Source: Ichthyophis bannanicus (lineage: Eukaryota; Chordata; Amphibia; Gymnophiona; Ichthyophiidae). From it: a stretch of DNA of 64,000 bases. Each line of letters starts with the position of its first letter. The stretch's first letter is position 1. Positions 10,129 to 20,606 of this stretch are shown here, piece by piece. The translations under genes and the position numbers were made by a program. The DNA is taken from NCBI GenBank assembly GCA_033557465.1, contig CM066035.1, positions 918,726,235-918,790,234 on the forward strand. The letters are read 5' to 3'. Under the pieces are notes generated by a model. The model had not been told where the DNA came from. It did no database searches and saw only the letters and a program-made list of their open reading frames with translations.

Positions 10129-10250
10129 TTCAACTCCTACCCACCAACCCTGGTAGGATGCCAGAGATCCATGGGAGGAAGCATGGCCCACCTCACTATA
10201 GGTGGCAGCTTCCTGGGGCCATCTCCCCAGCATCTTCAGCTAGGGAGTCC

Positions 10251-10350
10251 CCATATGTGAAGATTACATTCCTGCTTGTTCCTGGAGATAGCGTAGTTAC
10301 TCACCTGTAACAGGTGATCTCCGGGAACAGCAGGAATTTAGTCTTCACAA
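10251..10350 (+). repeat. Internal complementary region of B2
   Basis: CCCATATGTGAAGATTACAT to GTTCCTGGAG, then GTAGTTACTCACCTGTAAC to TAGTCTTCAC. It is complementary to the left and right ends of family B. Confidence 0.75.
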
Positions 10351-10436
10351 CCCACCAACCTCCCCTAGGAGTTGTCTCTCTATTTCTCTGTCTGTCTCTT
10401 TCCTCTCTCCCTCTATCCTTTCCCTCAGCTACAAAT

Positions 10437-10625
10437 TTAACTGAAGAGGGACAGTTGGAAAGGCGGGAAGGCAGCGCGCATGTGCTGAGGGATGCTCCCA
10501 AAAGCGTTCCTATTGGACGCTGGGGAGCGTTCCTGCGCAGGCTCCATCGGTACTGACAATACCCATATGTGAAGACTAAATTCCTGCTGTTCCTGGAGAT
10601 CACCTGTTACTGGTGAGTAACTATG
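10437..10625 (+). repeat. Right terminal repeat of B2
   Basis: Inverted match to 2587-2760, ending CACCTGTTACTGGTGAGTAACTATG. The flanking bases are TTGTCTCCGC. Confidence 0.75.
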
Positions 10626-12092
10626 TTGTCTCCGCACATGGCCCCGCACCCCCCTTGGGGGGGGGGGAGCGCATCATTCCATCCTTTTTCCTGTTCCATG
10701 TCAGCCACAGTGCAGGTCTGGATGTTTTCGGACATCTATGTGGACATGCCGTCTGACGCATGGTGCATGCTTTGCTTGTTTGTACGTGTCTGCCAAGTAG
10801 ATGGCATATTGCGCTTTGGATGTTTATTCACATATACGGTTTGCCGCGTATTCTGTGTTTGCATGTACGTATTGTAGATTCCTGTGCGCACAGTATACTA
10901 TCTTAGTTGTGCATGCTCACATTTTGTACGTTTTTCCCGTACGTTGACGTCCTCATCGGAATAGGCCTCTACGCGTTTCTCTATACCAATGCAGTATATA
11001 TTTTTTTTTACTTTCAAGAGTTGGCACCTTTCCAAGCACTTTAAAAACTGACATGAAACCATGTGCTGCTGTCTGTATTTACACTGCTTCCAGTATCAAA
11101 GATGTTACAAATACCTGGAGAAGGCAAATCTTATTCCTGGCTAGCATTTGGGTTTCCTACCAGCAGAAGTTACATTTTCTCTAAACGTTACCTGCTTATC
11201 ACAGACAGATGGAGATTGTCTTCTGTTTTAAAAGCTGCAATTACTAACAAGCATGCGTGTTTTTTTTTTAAATAATTCATTTGGCAGCTAATACAAAGAA
11301 AATCATTACCATCCCCTATTTTCACTCTGATTTCTATTGAATTGCCAAGGAGAACAAAGGAGCCTGCTTTTCTGTAGGTTCTCTCCTTTTCCATGCTGAT
11401 AAAAAAATCCCTTGTTAAGTGGATCTCTGAGTGGTTTATGTTTTGACAACCCCCTTCTACTTACTCACTCCCACCAGGACCACTGACGCATTTCTATGCC
11501 ATGTGCCCCAATATTCACGCCCCCCTCCAGAACTCATCAGAGCCTGCCACTCGAACCCCCCAGTGATAAAACATGGTCTCTGTAACTAGCAGGAGTCAGT
11601 ACAGGTTCCGGGGCCCAGCTGCCTCCCAGTGCCTGCTACTTCATGGAACTTTGGTAGACAACACTGGTTTCCTTTTGTGCTTAAAGGCTCAATCTGTCTC
11701 CTGTCCCAGTAACCAGTGTCAGAAGTTATAGTTGTAGAATCCCATAGTTGGTGCTGGTGCTGGTGCTGGAAGCATCACTCCTTAGGCTGCCTTTCTGGGC
11801 AACTGGTGTTCACATGGTTAGTCCAGTCTGATAGTTACTGTGATTCCTTCATGTTCTCCTGCTACCTCCAGAATCAGTCTTATACCAGGCCATAGAGCCA
11901 GAGCTGCCCAGAGAGAACACTGGTGGTGCTTACAAATTTTGAATTAAGACAAAAAAATGGGAAAGCCAGTGAAGAAATGGAAAAACCAGGAAATAATAAA
12001 TGAATATACCTGGGTAGCAATGAAATGCATGGCCATATACATAAATTTATTAGATATTATTGCTTGTACAATTATGGTGAACAAAATGTGAA
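10626..12092. other. Unassigned sequence, no gene seen
   Basis: No long open frame and no recognised element. It contains a G12 run near 10656-10670, a short GGTGCT array at 11749-11769 and a T8-9 run near 11000 and 11260. It could be host intergenic or intronic sequence, or very old repeats. Confidence 0.5.
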
Positions 12093-12239
12093 CATAAGAT
12101 ATACCATACTGGATCAGACCACGGTCCATAAAGCCCAGTATCCTGTTTCCAAATGCTAGTACCTAGCAGTTTCCCTAAAAGACACAGGTTCCACAATGCT
12201 TGTAATGGGGCAAGCAGTGGATTTCCCAGGTTCCTTTAA

Positions 12240-14125
12240 TAATGATTTATGGACTTTTCCTCCAGGAACTTGTCCAAACCTTTTTAAACCCAGCTACACT
12301 AACAGCTTTTATTATATCCTTCAGAAATGAAATCTAGAATTTAATTAGTCACACTCTGGACCAAGGTTGACATCCCGACGCAGCCACTCCACGAGTCTGC
12401 AGCCCAGCCCGCTAGACCCCGATCCCCTCGACGGGTAGAGGTATACTCCCCTGCCTGGTCACCATGTATATAGCTGAGCTAATGTGTAAATGGTGTCGAG
12501 CTGTCATCATAACATATCACAGCAAGTTACCTTGTACATAGTTACCCTGTTAACCCTGTATATAATCCCCTGTTTATTGTAAGTCCAGTGTAGGCCTGCC
12601 TGCACTGCACAAATTTGTTACCTGTAAACCGCACTGATTTTTAAAGAGCGTGGTATAGAAGAGACATTAAATAAAGAAAGAAGTAAAATAAATAAATAAA
12701 TTACATGCTGAGTGAAAAAATATTTTCTCTTATTAGTCTTAAACAGTTACATAGCTTTATTGTATGTCCCCTAGTCTTTCTACTTTTTGATGGCATAAAC
12801 AATCGATCTACGTTTTCCTATCGCACTTCGCTCATTAATTTATAGACCTCTATCATTATCTCCCCTCAGCTGTCTCTTTTCCGTGTTGAAGAGCCCTAAC
12901 CTTTTAAGCCTTTCCTCATAGGAGTATCCTTCCATCCCCTTTACCATTTTGGTGGCTCTTCTCTGTACCTTTTCTAATAACACTATATCCTTTTTAAGAT
13001 ACGGTGACCAGAACTGCACGCAATATTCAAGGTGCGGTCACACCATGGAGCGATACAGAGGCATTATAATAGCCTTTGTTTTATTCTCCATTCCTTTCCT
13101 TATGATTCCTAGCATTCTATTTGCCTTCTTGGCTGCCGCTGAACACTTGGTGGAGGGTTTCCTGAGTGGTGGTTCCTAATGTGGAACCTTGCATCGTGTA
13201 ACCATAGTTTTGGGTTGTTCTTTCCTAAGTGCATAACTTTGCATTTGTCCACATTAAATTTCATCTGCCATTTGGAAGTCCAGTCTTCCAATTTATCAGG
13301 GTCCTCTTGCAATTTTTCACAATCCCCTTGGGTTTTAACAACTTTGAATAATTTGTGCCATCTTCTAATTTGATTACCTCACTCATTATTCTCATTTCCA
13401 GGTCATTTATGAATATGTTAAAAAGCAGCAAACCCAGCACAGATCACTGGGGTGCTCCACTATTCACCTTTCTCTATAGGGAAAATTGGCCATTTAGCCC
13501 TGTCCTCTGCGTTCTATCTTTTAACCAGTTCCTGATCCACAATAGTACACTGCCTCCTATCCCATGACTTTTTAATTTTGCCAAGAATCTCTCATGAGGG
13601 ACCTTGTCAAAGACTTTTTGAAAATGCAGATACACTATATCGACCGGCTCACCTTTGTCTAACTGTTTATTCACATCTTCAAAAAAATATAACAGATTAG
13701 TAAGACAAGACCTTCCTTGGCTAAAGCCATGTTGGCTTTCTCCCATTAAACCATGACTATCTACATGTTCAGTAATTTTGTTCTTTATAATGGTTTCTAC
13801 CATTTTCCCGGTTCTGATATAAGGGTCACTGGTCTGTAGTTTCCTCCGTCACCCCTGGACCCTTTTTAAAAATTGGCATTACATTGGCCATCTCCAATCT
13901 TCAGGTATTACAGATGATTTTAATGATAGTTCACAGATTACTAATAGTAGGTCTGCAATCTCATATTTCAGTTCTTTCAACACCCTCGGATGTATCAGGT
14001 CGAGGTGATTTGCTACTCTTTAGTTTAACAAATAGTTGTAATACATCTTCCCGGTTTATCAATATTTCTTTCAATTATTCTGATGCATCACCTTTAAATA
14101 TCAGTTCAGTCATGGATATTTTATT
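12240..14125 (-). pseudogene. Reverse transcriptase of CR1-D1, decayed
   Basis: Scattered minus-strand frames match D2: LEDWTSKWQMKFNVDKCKVM (13109-13312) and the segment MVETIIKNKITEHVDSHGL to LKDRTQRTGLNGQ (13474-13803). Several indels and stops break the frame, and the FADD region is not open. It is an inactive LINE ORF2. Confidence 0.85.
12358..12705 (+). mobile_element. SINE-like insertion with L2-type 3' tail
   Basis: The 3' end reads GTAAACCGCACTGATTTTT, then GTGGTATAGA, then AAATAAATAAATAAATTA, like L2 LINE ends. The same GTAAACCGCACTGATTTT occurs at 57768-57785. The CR1-D1 sequence continues on both sides (GTTTGATTACACG in D2). The head (12360-12480) has no clear A or B box, so a truncated L2 3' end is also possible. 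Confidence 0.55.
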
Positions 14126-14126
14126 A

Positions 14127-14300
14127 TCTCCAGGAACAAGCAGGAATGTAGTCTTCACATATGGGTATCGTCGGTACCGACGGAGCCTGCGCGGGAACGC
14201 TCCCCATCGTCCAATAGGAAAGCTTTTGGGAGCATCCCACAGCACCTGCGTGCTGCCTTCCCGCCTTTCCCAACTGTCCCTCTCAAGTTCTTCATTTTCC
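14127..14300 (+). repeat. Left terminal repeat of B3
   Basis: Nearly identical to 2587-2760: TCTCCAGGAACAAGCAGG, CATATGGGTATCGTCGG. Confidence 0.75.
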
Positions 14301-14527
14301 GCGGAGCCGACAGGACGAACATCCTGTCACCACAGAAAATTTTCCTTCTTATTCTTCTTTTTTGTGGTCGTGTCTGCCTTCCCTCGACGCTATACCGGTA
14401 CCGCCAGTTCTTCTTTTCTTTTTTCTAAAAAAAAAAAAACCTTTGTTTCTGGAGTCTTTCTCCAGTAATTTTCTTTTCGGGTGCCACACACCATTTTGGG
14501 CACTAGGCCCAAATTCTTTCCCTCAAA

Positions 14528-16329
14528 ATGGAAAAACCTGCTTCGGGTTTTAATAAGTGTTCTAAGTGTGGCAGTACCATCTCCGTCACCGACACCCATG
14601 AGTGGTGCCTCAAATGTTTAGGTCCTGACCACTCTATTTCAGAGTGTGTTGCCTGTGGGATGATGTCGAAAAGGGGCCGGCAAAACTGAGCTGCTAAACT
14701 TAGCACCCTTTTTCCCTCCGATGCAGCCTCCGTGGCATTGACATCTTCCAGGGTTTCATCTTCCTCCCATGGATCTCAGGTAACTAAACATAAATCTAGC
14801 CGGTCCTCAAAGGGTAGATCTCCTTCTAAGCATCGAGATGCCTCTGGCGTTGCACTTGAGGGACTTTCACTGGCAAAATTGCTCTGGCGGGAGGCTTCGG
14901 CTTCCAAAGCACTAACGGGGCTCCAGGATGTTCTCGAGGCCTCAGCCTCGACAGAACTACTGGTGCCATGCTCTGGGGTTCCGGCCGCTTCATCCGGCAC
15001 TGATACCCAAGCATCAGCAGCGTCGATAGACCAGAGATTCTTGGCTATTGAACACAATCTGGTGGCTCTTCTCACGGCCTCGATGCCCCTGAAACCACTT
15101 CAGACAATTCAACTGGTACCGGCACCGACTGCATCGACATCGGCAGGTAGTCTACCGGGACCGAGTCATGCGTCTCTATCCAGCATCGACAAGTCAGTAC
15201 CGGACCACTCCGATGCCGACTTCGATCGGTACCGGTACCGTGCCTTGCACGATCACCCAGATCGGAGATACTTCGAATCCTCGGATGAGTCTGAAGACTC
15301 TGAAAGCTCTGCCGATACCAGAGTACTTCTTCCTGAGGATTCCTCTTCTCCTCAACGTAGGATGTCTCCACCAGAGGATATGTCCTTTCAGGATTTTATC
15401 CGAGATGTGGCCCGAGGTCTTTCCTGAAAAAGAGCCTAGGGCAAAGGAATTAGAAATCCTACAATACCCTAAAGCTCCCAAGGAGGCAGCTACCTTACCT
15501 ATTCATGAGATCTTGCATGATCTTATGTTAAGGATGTGGGAAACACCTCTGACCACATCTCCTCACTCTCGAAGACTCGACACCATGTATCGAGTTCCTC
15601 CTTGTCCTGGGTTTCAGAAGACTCAATTACCACACCATTCCATGGTGGTGGAATCAGCCATGAGACAGATAAAGAGTGCAAAAAGGGATGCATCTAATCC
15701 TCCAGGACGTGAGTGTAGGACTCTTGACGCCTTTGGACATCGATCCTTCCAGGCTTCCATGCTTTCTGCTAGGATCAGTTCCTATATCTTGTATATGGGA
15801 ATGTTCCTTAAGGAGGTCACAGGAGACTTAGAGCTTATGAGCCCTCTCCTTCCTGATGATAAAAGGCAAGATTATCTTGCTCTTGTTAAACATGCTCAGG
15901 ATGTTTCCAAGTTTGTGAATCGTGCAGCCTTTGACTGCTTTGAATGCTATTGACATAGGTGCACGTAGAATTGCCTGGCTCCAGGCATCTGACTTGGAAA
16001 TCTGGGTACAGGACAAACTGGGGAATATACCTTGCACAGGAGAGAATCTCTTTGGCAAGAATTGGCAGGAAAAAGCTAACGAGATAGATGCTGACAATAT
16101 CACTTTGGATAGATTGTCTAAATCTACAGCTGATCCTGCGAGGAAAAGATCCTCTAAGAAACCATTCTTCAGCAAGAAGAAAAAGTTTTATCCCTCCTAT
16201 ACCCAGCAGGGACATCGTTTAGGTCAGTCTGCGCAAAAGGGACAGCACCAACAACCTAGGCAACAAAGGAAACCAAAAGCAGCTAAGCCTCAACCGGCTC
16301 AGCAGACTCAGCCTCCACAGGAGCTTTGA
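14528..16329 (+). pseudogene. DIRS Gag-like protein of B3, broken
   Basis: The start ATG at 14528 gives MEKPASGFNKCSKCGS with the Cys/His array HEWCLKCLGPDH. A stop at 14687-14689 follows KRGRQN. The frame is open again at 14732-15427 (Ser-rich linker, then MSPPEDMSFQDF). A small deletion after RGLS shifts the frame at about 15420, and the next part, ending in a TGA at 15951, contains GFQKTQLPHHSMVVES. A second deletion near 15945 precedes the tail (15922-16329), which has DLEIWVQDKLGN and a Lys/Gln-rich end. Confidence 0.85.
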
Positions 16330-16330
16330 C
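16324..16330 (+). promoter_or_regulatory. Putative +1 frameshift site, gag/RT of B3
   Basis: The gag frame ends CTT-TGA-C, and the +1 frame reads TTT-GAC-TCC (FDSYLENFAF) into RT. It is identical to the B2 site. Confidence 0.55.
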
Positions 16331-17242
16331 TCCTATCTAGAGAACTTTGCCTTCCTGGCCCTGAAAGGCCCCGAACCCTCCACCATCCCAGGAAGGTTAT
16401 GTCATTTTGCCCCCAGATGGGGTCAGATAACAGCAGAAAATTGGACTCTGTCTATTGTAAGAGAGGGGTACAAGCTTCATTTCCTCAGCATGCCCCCTCC
16501 TACAATAGTAAGACAGTTCAATTCTCAGACCTCTCTCAATGACCGGTTAGGTCAAGAAGTCACTATGCTCCTTGCTCAAGGGGGCAATAGAAGAGGTACC
16601 CATTCCCCAATGGGGTACAGGGTTTTACTCCCCCTATTTCCTTATTCCAAAGAAAACAGGAGGACACAGACCCATTTTAGACCTCAGAGAATTGAACAAA
16701 TTCCTGTTCAGAGAGAAGTTCAAAATTATTTCTCTAGGAACTCTGCTGCCATACCTTCAGAGTCAGGATTGGCTTTGTTCTCTACATCTCAAGGATGCGT
16801 ACACTCATGTTCTCATCCATCCAACTCACCGAAAGTTCCTTCGCTTCCTCTTTCAAGGGAAACACTACCAATACAGGGTTCTTCCTTTTGGCCAGGCCTC
16901 TGCACCAAGGGTGTTCACAAAATGCATGACTGTGGTAGCAGCATTTCTCCTCACCCTGGGAATATTCGTCTTCCCTTACTTAGACGACTGGCTCATTCGA
17001 GCCCCTTCAGAGCCAGAGGCCAGGGTTGCTCTGTCTCCCACAATGCGCATCCTTCAGTATTTGGGACTTGTCATAAACTTCCCAAAGTCCAACCTTGCTC
17101 CCACTCAATCCCTAGAGTTTATAGGAGCTCTTCTGGATACCAGACAAACAAGCAGGGCCGGATTTACCTATACGCCATGTACGCCATGGTGTAGGGCCCA
17201 CATCTGGCAAGGGCCCACCCGGGGCCGGCCCACACACCGCAG

Positions 17243-17510
17243 GGCTTCAGAGGGAGCAGGGTAAGCTCGCGCGAGGCCCCGGCTCCCTCTGTACAGCCGC
17301 CAGTGTGAAGAGCCTTTTCCTTCACGCTGGCGGCTGTATCTGTAAAGCCGCGATTGCTGGGAAAGGTTAAAGGCAATGCCCTTTAACCTTTCCCAGCATT
17401 CGCGGCTTCACAGATACAGCCGCCAGCGTGAAGGAAAAGGCTCTTCACGCTGGCGGCTGTACAGAGGGAGCCGGGGCCTCGTGCGAGCTTACCCGGCTCC
17501 CTCTGAAGCC
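17243..17510. repeat. Long foldback (about 130-bp arms) in the hAT-like element
   Basis: Arms 17243-17373 and 17379-17510 are near-perfect reverse complements around a 5-base centre (for example GGGAAAGGTTAAAGG against CCTTTAACCTTTCCC). Each arm also holds its own smaller inverted repeat (ACAGCCGCCAG ... CTGGCGGCTGT). The segment could therefore fold as a branched cruciform. Confidence 0.9.
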
Positions 17511-17559
17511 TCTCAGACAGCCGCGGTGCTGGTCGGGGGGCCAAGGACTGCATGGGCTG

Positions 17560-18290
17560 TGATTGGGAGGGGGACCTGGACCGGAAAAGGGCTAGGGGGG
17601 GGACGTGGACTGGAAAGAAATGGGCTGGGATATGGGGGGGGGGACCCTGAACTGTAAAAGGGCTATGGGGGGGGGACTTGGACTGGAAATGGGTTGAGAT
17701 GGGGGGGGGGGGACCTGCACCGTAAAAGGTCTATGGGGGGGGGGGGGACAAGAAATGGAAAGAAATGGGCTGTGATGGGGGGGGGCCCTGAACTGTAAAA
17801 GGTCTATGGGGGGGGGGGACTTGGACTGGAAATGGGTTGTGAAGGGGGGGGACCTGGACCGGAAAAGGGCTATGGGGGGGGGACTTGGACTGGAAAGAAA
17901 TGGGCTGTGATGGGGGGGGGACCTAAACTGTAAAAGGGCTATGGGGGGGGACATGGACTGGAAATGGGTTGTGATGGGGAGGGGGACCTGGACCGGAAAA
18001 GGGCTATGGGGGGGGGGGGAACTTGGACTGGAAATGGGTTGTGATGGGGGAGGGACCGGGACCGGAAAAGGGCTATGGGGGGGTAACTTGGACTGCAAAT
18101 GGGCTGTGATGGTGGGGGGGGGGAACTAGGACTGCAAATGGGCTGTGATGGTGCAGGGGGACTCGGACTGCAAATGGGATGTGATGGTGGGGGCTAGGAC
18201 TGGAAATAGGCTGTGATGGGGGGGGGGGCTAGGACTGGAAATGGCCTGTGATGTGAAGGCTAGCACTGGAAATGGGCTGATGAAGAGCTA
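17560..18290. repeat. G-run-rich minisatellite
   Basis: Alternating modules of the form G-run + ACCTGGACCGGAAAAGGGC and G-run + ACTTGGACTGGAAATGGG repeat about ten times with variable G runs of 5-14. The composite period is roughly 65-75 bp. It decays toward the 3' side. The long minus-strand Pro/Ser frame across it (17592-18098) is a by-product of the repeat. Confidence 0.85.
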
Positions 18291-19739
18291 GAATAGGACT
18301 GGAAATGGGCTGATGTGGGGCATGGGAGAATGGGACTAGAAGGGAGTGGATGCTGGGTGGGTCTAGAACTATAAGGGAACTGATTTTGGGGGAGGACTAG
18401 AATGGATGGGGAATGAGAATGGAGAGGGGAAAAATATTTTGTGTGGAAGAAAAGTCTATGATGGGCTGGGTATTGGGAGAGTAAGAGGGGCTTGAAAATG
18501 GAAGGGTGAAATTTAAATGGATGATAAAGGAATAAGGAAAGAATTGGGGGAAAGAGCAGAAATAGAGAGAGAATGGAAAACATCTAAAAGAGAAGAAAGG
18601 ACAAATGGATAGCTAGCAGAAGACACGAAGAAACCAGAAGAAAGTGACTGGAGCAATTGCAACTGAAAAAATGCCCAAACAGAAGGTAGAAAAATACTTT
18701 TTATTTTGAATTTATTAACTGGAATATGTCTTTTTTAATGTATTTCTTGAATTCCGATGCTGATTTTGTCCCTATTGCCTCTTTATGTCAGGCAATTCTA
18801 TATATCTATTGCCATTTCTGTTTTGGTAAGTTGATCTTGTTTTTATTTTTTCTGGGGGCCCACAATTTTTGTTGGCGTAGGGCCTCACTCAAGGTAAATC
18901 TGGCCCTGCAAACAAGGGCTTACCTTCCACAGCCCTGCTGTCTTCGCATTGTGCAGTTAGCTTCCCAAGCAGTGCTAAAACCTCTCCTCACTGCTTGGGA
19001 AATGTTACAGTTGCTAGGCCACATGGCATCCACTGTGCATGTGGTTCCTTATGCTCGCCTCTATATGAGGGCAGCCCAGTCTCCATATCAATCTCCTGGA
19101 GCTCAGAGCAATCTTCCTTGCTCTTCGAGAATTTCACACCCAGCTCAGCTACAAGACAGTCCTAGTTCAAACGGACAATCAAGCAGCCATGTTCTATGTG
19201 AACACGCAGGGCATAACAGGCTCTCTTTCGATCTGCAATGAAGCTTTGCGACTATGGGCCCTCGCCAGAGAGCATCAGATTCATCTCCTTGCGGTGTATC
19301 TTCCAGGCATTCAAAACTCTTGGGCAGACAGACTCAGTCAAGTTCTGCTTCCACACGAATGGTCTCTCCATGCAGACCAGGTGGCCAAAACTTTTCAAAT
19401 TTGGGGAACCCCGGACATAGACCTCTTTGCAAGTCTGCTGAATGCCAAACTTCCCCGGTTCTGTTCCAGAATTCTGTCTCGGGGTTGTCAGGCCAGGGAT
19501 GCTTTCCTCCTCCATTGGGGTCAGGACTTCTTGTATTCCTTTCCACCCATTCCCCTAATTCCCAAAACCCTGTTCAAGCTTCAGAGAGACAGAGGTCATA
19601 TGATCCTCATAGCTCCATGTTGGCCACGGCAAATGTGGTACCCTCTGCTCCTACATCTCTCTCAAGCTCCACCTCTGGAGTTAGGATCTGCTCCAGATCT
19701 CCTTTCTCAAGAGGACGAGATGCTGTGGCATCTCAGTCC

Positions 19740-20194
19740 CCAGTCTCTGCATCTCAGGGCCTGGTTGCTGAAAGAATAGAACTTCACGGACTTAACCTTT
19801 CCCAGCAGGTAAAGGATATCCTTCATGCTTCCAGGAAACCTTGCACAAGACGCTCTTATGCATTTAAGTGGAAAAGGTTTACCATATGGTGCTTGCGATA
19901 CCTCTAGAATCATTACAGGAGTACCTCCTTCATTTATCAAATGCAGGGCTTCAGACTAATTCAGTGAGAGTCCATTTGAGTGCTATTGCAGCTTCTTTCA
20001 AGCCTCTAAATGGACAACCTATTTCCTCTCATCCTCTCATAGTGAGATTTATGAGAGGCCTTATTTTAACAAAGCCTCCCATTAAGCCACCACCGGTAGC
20101 ATGGGACTTGAATCTGGTACTTGGGCAGCTCATGAAACCGCCCTTTGAACCATTAGCCACTAGCTCTTTGAAATTCCTTTCCTGGAAATTTATC
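19740..20194 (+). pseudogene. N-terminal part of B3 tyrosine recombinase
   Basis: It reads LVAERIELHGLNLSQQVKD, then RSYAFKWKRFTIWC. A deletion of about 24 bases relative to B1 (20-45) then shifts the frame. The second frame, from 19868, has EYLLHLSNAGLQTNSVRVHL and continues to SSLKFLSWKFIF, where A3 is inserted at a TTTCTC site. The downstream half is at 29544-30140. Confidence 0.85.
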
Positions 20195-20198
20195 TTTC

Positions 20199-20370
20199 TC
20201 CAGGACCAAGCAGGAAGTCAGTCCTCACATATGGGTGTCATCGACGCCGATGAAGCCCTAGCGGAGCATTTCCCCAGCATTCCATGAAAGCCTTTGGGCA
20301 TGCAGACACGCATGCGCGGTTCCCTTCCCGCCTAAAGGTGACATCTTACCTCAGTCTCTCTTTTTCTGAG
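20199..20370 (+). repeat. Left terminal repeat of A3
   Basis: CTCCAGGACCAAGCAGGAAG to the ACATCTTACCTCAGTC region, inverted partner of 29365-29543. CACGCATGCGCGG near 20307 resembles an NRF1 site. Confidence 0.8.
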
Positions 20371-20606
20371 AAGCCCACCCGACGTGTGTCCTGTAATCCC
20401 GGATAAAAGTTTGATTTTTTCGGCAATTCTCGCTATTGTTTTCTCCCGGTTCGACGCCGGTCCCCCTCCAGCCGGGTTTGGTACACCGGTATCGAGCCCG
20501 TTTCTGCTTTTTCGGTTTTTGCCCTTCATGGCTGGCGTTTGCACCCTTTTTTGCTTTTTCCCTGGAAGGCCGGTCCTTTGACCTCGCGGGGACTCTTTTT
20601 TCCACG

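Larger units (their letters stand above)
2587..10625 (+). mobile_element. DIRS family B, copy B2, with nested A2 and A1 and a large deletion
   Basis: The left end begins TCTCCAGGAACAAGC (2587) and the right end is GTGAGTAACTATG (about 10625). Between them are B-type gag, the first part of B-type RT, then abruptly A-type RNase H and YR (A1), an A right end (8010), A-type YR (A2) with its right end (9720), and finally B-type YR and the B right end. The order fits A2 inserted in B2 YR, A1 inserted in A2, and one deletion at about 5170 that removed the B RT-to-YR segment and the 5' parts of A2 and A1. Confidence 0.75.
12093..14126 (-). mobile_element. CR1-like LINE, family D, copy D1 (3' part)
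   Basis: On the plus strand it begins with the complement of the CR1-D 3' end (ATACTGGATCAGACCACGGTCC, as at 23977). It runs through the RT region to about 14126, where B3 is inserted. The same copy resumes at 31046. It is interrupted by a tail-bearing insertion at 12358-12705. It is more diverged than D2 (23949-27543). Confidence 0.85.
17153..18908. mobile_element. Non-autonomous hAT-like DNA transposon
   Basis: The 1756-bp element starts CAGGGCCGGATTTACC and ends GGTAAATCTGGCCCTG, giving inverted ends of about 16 bp. It is flanked by the exact 8-bp duplication CAAACAAG (17145-17152 and 18909-18916), the hAT hallmark. It carries no transposase frame. It contains a long foldback (17243-17510) and a G-rich tandem array (17560-18290). 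A relative lies at 1444-1772. Orientation is arbitrary because no gene is present. Confidence 0.9.
16330..19779 (+). pseudogene. RT-RNase H-methyltransferase ORF of B3, split by hAT
   Basis: It copies element RNA into DNA. An extra G near 16580 shifts the frame, after which 16572-17152 reads YFLIPKKTGGHRPILDLREL, KDAYTHVLIHP, FGQASAPRVFTK and the catalytic FPYLDDWLI. The hAT-like element interrupts after LDTRQT; deleting it with one TSD gives RAYLPQP in frame. A deletion near 19080-19120 removes the first RNase H motif. The part at 19189-19779 has MFYVNTQGITGS, WADRLSQ, DIDLFAS and the methyltransferase-like FPPIPL. Confidence 0.85.

Noticed and set aside
10626..12092. Host gene or exon in the least repetitive stretch
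   Set aside because: Only short frames (up to about 84 codons) without recognisable domains or convincing splice structure.
17592..18098. Minus-strand 168-codon Pro/Ser-rich open frame
   Set aside because: It is the translation of the G-run minisatellite inside the hAT-like element; the repeated PPHSPF units follow the DNA repeat.
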